Shown here: positions 22,566 through 25,457 of the stretch, in pieces
Position numbering within the stretch: the stretch's first letter is position 1
Layout: each line of letters begins with the position of its first letter
Assembly (NCBI GenBank): GCA_900767915.1
Contig: CAAGAX010000018.1
Span: 1-25,457 of the forward strand
DNA length: 25,457 nt
Reading direction: 5' to 3'
Source of the DNA: Acholeplasmatales bacterium
GTDB lineage: Bacteria; Bacillota_I; Bacilli_A; Acholeplasmatales; Anaeroplasmataceae
Program-made: the position numbers and the translations under genes
The notes under the pieces: generated by a model
Told to the model about the DNA's origin: nothing
Seen by the model: only the letters and a program-made list of their open reading frames with translations
The model's database searches: none

Positions 22566-23243
22566 TTACATAATCTCCTTTAAATATCTATTTAACGCAT
22601 CCTTCCAATTTGGAAGTCTATTAAATCCTGCTTCATCTAATGACCTTTTGCTCATTCTTGAATTAAGAGGTCTAGAGGCTTGATTAGGAACAAGCTTTTT
22701 ATATTCTTCTGTAGTTACATAATTAACTTTAACATTTTTATTAGCCTGTTTAAATATTTCACTTGCAAAATCTGCCAAAGAGATAAAGCCCTCATTTGTT
22801 GCATGATAAATACCATATTTATCAGTTTCAATCATATCACATAATAATTTAGATAAATCATATGTATATGTAACTGAACCAATTTGGTCACAAACTACAT
22901 TTAACTCAGTTTTTCCCATATCAGCTAATTTTAACATTGTTTTTACGAAATTATTACCATTCTTACCAAAAAACCAAGAAATTCTTACAATAAAATATTT
23001 ATCTAAAGAATTCATTACAAAATCTTCACCTTGTGATTTAGTTTTTCCATAAATTGATAATCCTTCCTTAGGATCATTTATATTGAATTCATTTGTACCT
23101 AATCCATTAAATACATAATCAGTTGAAATATATACCATTTTAGCATTTACTTCCTTACAAGCTTCGGCTATATATTTAGGACCTAAAGAATTAACTTGAT
23201 ATACCTTATCAGGCATTTCTTCTGCCTTATCAACTTGTGTCCA
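22566..23243 (-). pseudogene. rfbD: rmlD (dTDP-4-dehydrorhamnose reductase) lacking its N-terminal domain
   Basis: The frame carries the RmlD middle and C-terminus: WTQVDKAEE, VNSLGPKYIAEACKEV, the catalytic STDYVFNG and YGKTKSQGE (Y-x3-K), RISWFFGKNGNNFVKTML, VVCDQIGSVTYTYDLS and ASRPLNSRMSKRSL. About the first 65 residues of RmlD, including the GxxGQLG cofactor loop, are missing. In their place the same frame runs upstream into rmlA sequence (LGDNIFYGNGLKKSLHNAV). Without the Rossmann start the protein should not bind NAD(P)H. The ATG at 23306 is an internal rmlA codon, not a gene start. Confidence 0.88.
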
Positions 23244-23616
23244 TACAGCATTATGTAAAGATTTTTTTAAACCATTACCATAAAAAATATTATCTCCTAA
23301 TACCATACAGCATGAATCATCACCAATAAATTCCTCACCTAAAATAAAAGCTTGAGCTAATCCATCAGGAGATGGTTGAACCTTATAAGATAAATTAAGA
23401 CCTAATCTTTTTCCGTCTCCTAATAATTCCTTCGAATCTAGGAGTATCCTCTGGTGTAGAAATGATTAATATATCATTAATACCCGCAAGCATTAAAGTT
23501 GATAATGGATAATAAATCATTGGCTTATCATATATTGGTAATAATTGCTTACTTGTTACCATTGTGAGTGGATAAAGTCTCGTACCAGATCCACCTGCTA
23601 AAATTATTCCCTTCAT
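23244..23616 (-). pseudogene. rfbA: rmlA (glucose-1-phosphate thymidylyltransferase): frameshifted and 3'-truncated
   Basis: A normal start is present: GGAGG, then MKGIILAGGSGTRLYPLT, the RmlA nucleotide loop, and SKQLLPIYDKPMIYYPLSTLMLAGI. After ISTPEDTPRF an extra base around 23431-23436 (within TTCGAA) shifts the frame, which then stops at 23395. In the shifted frame RmlA continues as KELLGDGKRLGL, LSYKVQPSPDGLAQAF and CCMVLGDNIFYGNGL, and ends after about 122 codons of a normal 290, joined in phase to rmlD near 23243. It is therefore doubly damaged. The promoter and ribosome site still look intact, so rmlB and rmlC may still be transcribed from here. Confidence 0.88.
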
Positions 23617-23660
23617 TGATATACCTCCAATTTATACTATTTTTTACTTTATATATGCAT

Positions 23661-23666
23661 ATTATA
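23661..23666 (-). promoter_or_regulatory. -10 element upstream of rmlA
   Basis: A perfect TATAAT on the minus strand, preceded by TTG, about 45 bp before the rmlA ATG. The -35 position (AATTAT at 17 bp) is poor. It is the best candidate promoter for the rmlA-rmlC-acyltransferase transcript. Confidence 0.45.
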
Positions 23667-23727
23667 CAACTAAAAGACAAAACATAATTTTTTTTTATAA
23701 ATATATATGACATTAAAGCATATTAAT

Positions 23728-25014
23728 TTATATTGATTTAATAATATTTACTAATTCATTAGAATATTTTTCTACTAATTCATTAGATTTAGCCATTACA
23801 GTTACTCTTATTAGATCTTCAGTACCTGAAGGTCTAACAATGATTTTACAATCATTATTTAATTCTTTTTTTATTTCTTCTATTCTATTAAATAAATAAG
23901 TATTTTGTAATACATTATTTTTATTATTTACTTTAATATTAACTAATTTATCAGAATACATTTCAACATCATTAAACCAATCATCTATTTTAGTATTAGT
24001 TTCAGTTAATATTTTTATAATTAATATAGCATTTAATACACCATCACCAGTATGTAATATATTAGGTAATATAATATGACCAGAATTTTCTCCTCCAACT
24101 GAAAGATTATTATTTCTTAATGCTTCTATTATATATTTATCTCCTACATTAGTTTCTAATGTATTAATACCCTTTTTCTTTAAATCACTAATTAATCCTA
24201 AATTACTCATAATAGATAATACTACTGTATCTTTATTTAGTTTATTTATACTCTTTAAATATCTAGCATATAAATAAATAAGCATATCTCCATCTATTAT
24301 TTTTCCTTTAGAATTAATACATAATACTCTATCTGCATCTCCATCAAAGGCAAATCCTATATCACATTTATTTTCTAATAAAGACTCCTTTAAATAATCT
24401 AAATGAGTTGAACCACAATTATTATTTATATTATAGCCATCTGGTTTATTTGATAATATTGCTAGATTATTAGTAATTTTATCAAATAAATAAGGAGCAG
24501 TTTTATATGATGCACCATTTGCACAATCAATAATAATCTTCATATTAGATTTAACTAAATATTTAGATACAAAATCTAAATATTCACTTAAATCATCATC
24601 GAATACTAATGAACCTATCTTACCACTATAAGATGTTGGATTATCTATAAATTCCTCTAATAATGATTCCTCATTACTAGATAATTTAAATCCTTTATTT
24701 AATATTTTAATACCATTATCGGTATAAGGATTATGACTAGCTGTAATCATTACACCTGTATAACCCTTAATATAAGAATAATAAATTAATGCAGGTGTAG
24801 GAATAACACCCATAAAATGAACATTAATACCACGTGACATTGCGGCACCAGCTAAAGAATATGCTAGCATATCCTTTGATATTCTAGTATCAGTAGCAAT
24901 CACTAGATCATTATTACCTAATAATGATAATGATTCTCCTATTTTAGTTACTAATTCAATAGTTAATTTTTCATTAGGTACTCCTCTAATACCGTCAGTT
25001 CCAAAATATTTCAT
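23728..25014 (-). CDS. glmM: Phosphoglucosamine mutase
   Basis: A protein of 428 aa from the ATG at 25014 (GGAG upstream; the TTG at 25035 has none). It interconverts glucosamine-6-phosphate and glucosamine-1-phosphate on the way to UDP-GlcNAc. It opens KYFGTDGIRGVPN, the GlmM signature. The phosphoserine loop is MITASHNPYTDNGIK, the metal loop FAFDGDADRVL, the sugar-specificity loop GGENSGHIILP and the phosphate-binding loop RPSGTEDLIRVTVMA. All four alpha-D-phosphohexomutase domains are complete and the length is slightly below the usual 440-450. It is transcribed toward the rml genes but separated from them by about 110 bp containing a separate promoter. Confidence 0.95.
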   Translation of the reverse strand: MKYFGTDGIRGVPNEKLTIELVTKIGESLSLLGNNDLVIATDTRISKDMLAYSLAGAAMSRGINVHFMGVIPTPALIYYSYIKGYTGVMITASHNPYTDNGIKILNKGFKLSSNEESLLEEFIDNPTSYSGKIGSLVFDDDLSEYLDFVSKYLVKSNMKIIIDCANGASYKTAPYLFDKITNNLAILSNKPDGYNINNNCGSTHLDYLKESLLENKCDIGFAFDGDADRVLCINSKGKIIDGDMLIYLYARYLKSINKLNKDTVVLSIMSNLGLISDLKKKGINTLETNVGDKYIIEALRNNNLSVGGENSGHIILPNILHTGDGVLNAILIIKILTETNTKIDDWFNDVEMYSDKLVNIKVNNKNNVLQNTYLFNRIEEIKKELNNDCKIIVRPSGTEDLIRVTVMAKSNELVEKYSNELVNIIKSI

Positions 25015-25202
25015 ATAATATCTCCTATAAATCAATATAAAATTATTCCATTTTATATCGATTTATGCTATTAAAGAATATTTTATTTATCATAATTAAG
25101 ATAAATATTTTTATATATTATTTTCATTTGAAAGCTATTTAGAGTTATAAGAAATCAATTCTTTGAATTAAATTATCAATTTTAAAAAAATAAATTAGCT
25201 AA

Positions 25203-25264
25203 AAATAAAAAACACCCCTTAAGTCTTTTTAGATTTCATACTAATCTAACTTTAGGGGTTTCTA
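25203..25264 (-). terminator. Intrinsic terminator downstream of glf
   Basis: CCCCTTAAGT (25215-25224) pairs with ACTTTAGGGG (25249-25258) with one mismatch, and AGATT/AATCT pair inside at 25231-25235/25243-25247. On the minus strand GTGTTTTTTATTTTT follows. It starts about 65 bp past the glf stop. The rest of 25015-25322 holds the glmM promoter region, in which no clear hexamer pair was found. Confidence 0.8.
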
Positions 25265-25322
25265 AAATAAAAAGGTAATTTATAAAAAATCAAAATTATA
25301 TTTAATTAAAAATTATAAGAAA

Positions 25323-25457
25323 TTAATTATTTAAATTCTTCAATAATTCAAATGCAGCCATTATAGTATCATCCATATCATAATACCTATATCCACCTAA
25401 TCTACCACCAAAATATACATTAGATTTAGAGGCAAGCTCTTTATATTTATTATATAA
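25323..25457 (-). CDS. glf: Partial gene: C-terminus of UDP-galactopyranose mutase
   Basis: The last 44 codons of a gene that begins beyond the right edge. The peptide YKELASKSNVYFGGRLGGYRYYDMDDTIMAAFELL matches the C-terminal FAD-binding end of Glf, including the F-G-G-R-L-G-x-Y-x-Y-Y-D-M-D flavin/substrate motif. Glf is a flavoenzyme converting UDP-galactopyranose to UDP-galactofuranose in the cytoplasm, so galactofuranose is a likely component of the surface glycan. The catalytic half cannot be checked. Confidence 0.88.
   Translation of the reverse strand, partial: LYNKYKELASKSNVYFGGRLGGYRYYDMDDTIMAAFELLKNLNN

Noticed and set aside
22566..23306. Reading the 246-codon frame as an intact RmlD
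   Set aside because: Its first 21 residues belong to RmlA and the RmlD cofactor loop is absent; the ATG is an internal rmlA codon without a ribosome site.
1..25457. CRISPR arrays, tRNA and rRNA genes
   Set aside because: No regularly spaced long repeats, cloverleaf-like sequences or rRNA landmarks were seen on either strand.
1..25457. Recoded TGA (Mollicutes code)
   Set aside because: Trp is written TGG throughout, and the AbiEi gene ends at TGA at the expected family length, so the standard bacterial code fits.

Overview
The window is strongly A/T-rich. Shine-Dalgarno sites are mostly GGAGG-like and genes are tightly packed. TGA acts as a stop and TGG codes for Trp. The genes include meso-diaminopimelate dehydrogenase, phosphoglucosamine mutase and a Wzx/Wzy-type polysaccharide locus. 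This points to a wall-bearing, low-GC Firmicute, plausibly an uncultured gut member of the Bacilli/Erysipelotrichia side. That assignment is inference; no rRNA or other phylogenetic marker is present. Every gene is on the minus strand except one AbiEi-like antitoxin.

Layout from left to right: (1) 1-159, the start of a gene resembling the PD-(D/E)XK (Rpn-type) transposase family; (2) about 480-1505, an island of different base composition with an orphan AbiEi-like antitoxin on the plus strand; (3) 1664-3898, a two-gene wall-precursor operon (ddh and a UAP1-like UDP-sugar pyrophosphorylase) with a clear terminator and an extended -10 promoter; (4) 4100-4610, a truncated IS21-type transposase, its spaced end repeats and two large hairpins; (5) 4644-5759, an FrhB/FdhB-like iron-sulfur protein, followed by about 680 bp of non-coding DNA holding a MITE-like inverted-repeat unit; (6) 6444-17219, a ten-gene surface-polysaccharide operon transcribed leftward; (7) 17623-20139, a zinc-ribbon protein of unknown function and a UDP-glucose dehydrogenase with an N-terminal HTH domain behind an attenuator-like leader; (8) 20264-23616, a free-standing GlmU-like acyltransferase, rmlC, rmlB and a wrecked rmlA/rmlD pair; (9) 23728-25014 glmM, and 25323-25457 the end of glf.

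The polysaccharide operon reads in order: initiating sugar-phosphate transferase, GT2, membrane CDP-alcohol phosphotransferase, polysaccharide pyruvyl transferase, EpsG-type polymerase, Wzx-type flippase, class V aminotransferase, fused cytidylyltransferase/Gfo-Idh oxidoreductase, GNAT acyltransferase and GT4. The most interesting part is an apparent CDP-(amino)alcohol module: fused cytidylyltransferase-oxidoreductase, aminotransferase and CDP-alcohol phosphotransferase. It probably makes and attaches a phosphodiester-linked substituent. Two of its enzymes lack a residue that is normally diagnostic of their family (EKP lysine to Ala; fourth CDP-alcohol aspartate to Ser).

Around the operon are sugar-nucleotide supply genes. 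GlmM, the stand-alone acetyltransferase and the UAP1-like uridylyltransferase could together replace a bifunctional GlmU. The dTDP-rhamnose branch is broken: a deletion fuses the front of rmlA to the back of rmlD, and rmlA also carries a frameshift. The HTH-UDP-glucose dehydrogenase fusion, with a terminator hairpin ending 9 nt before its Shine-Dalgarno, is a candidate self-regulating enzyme.
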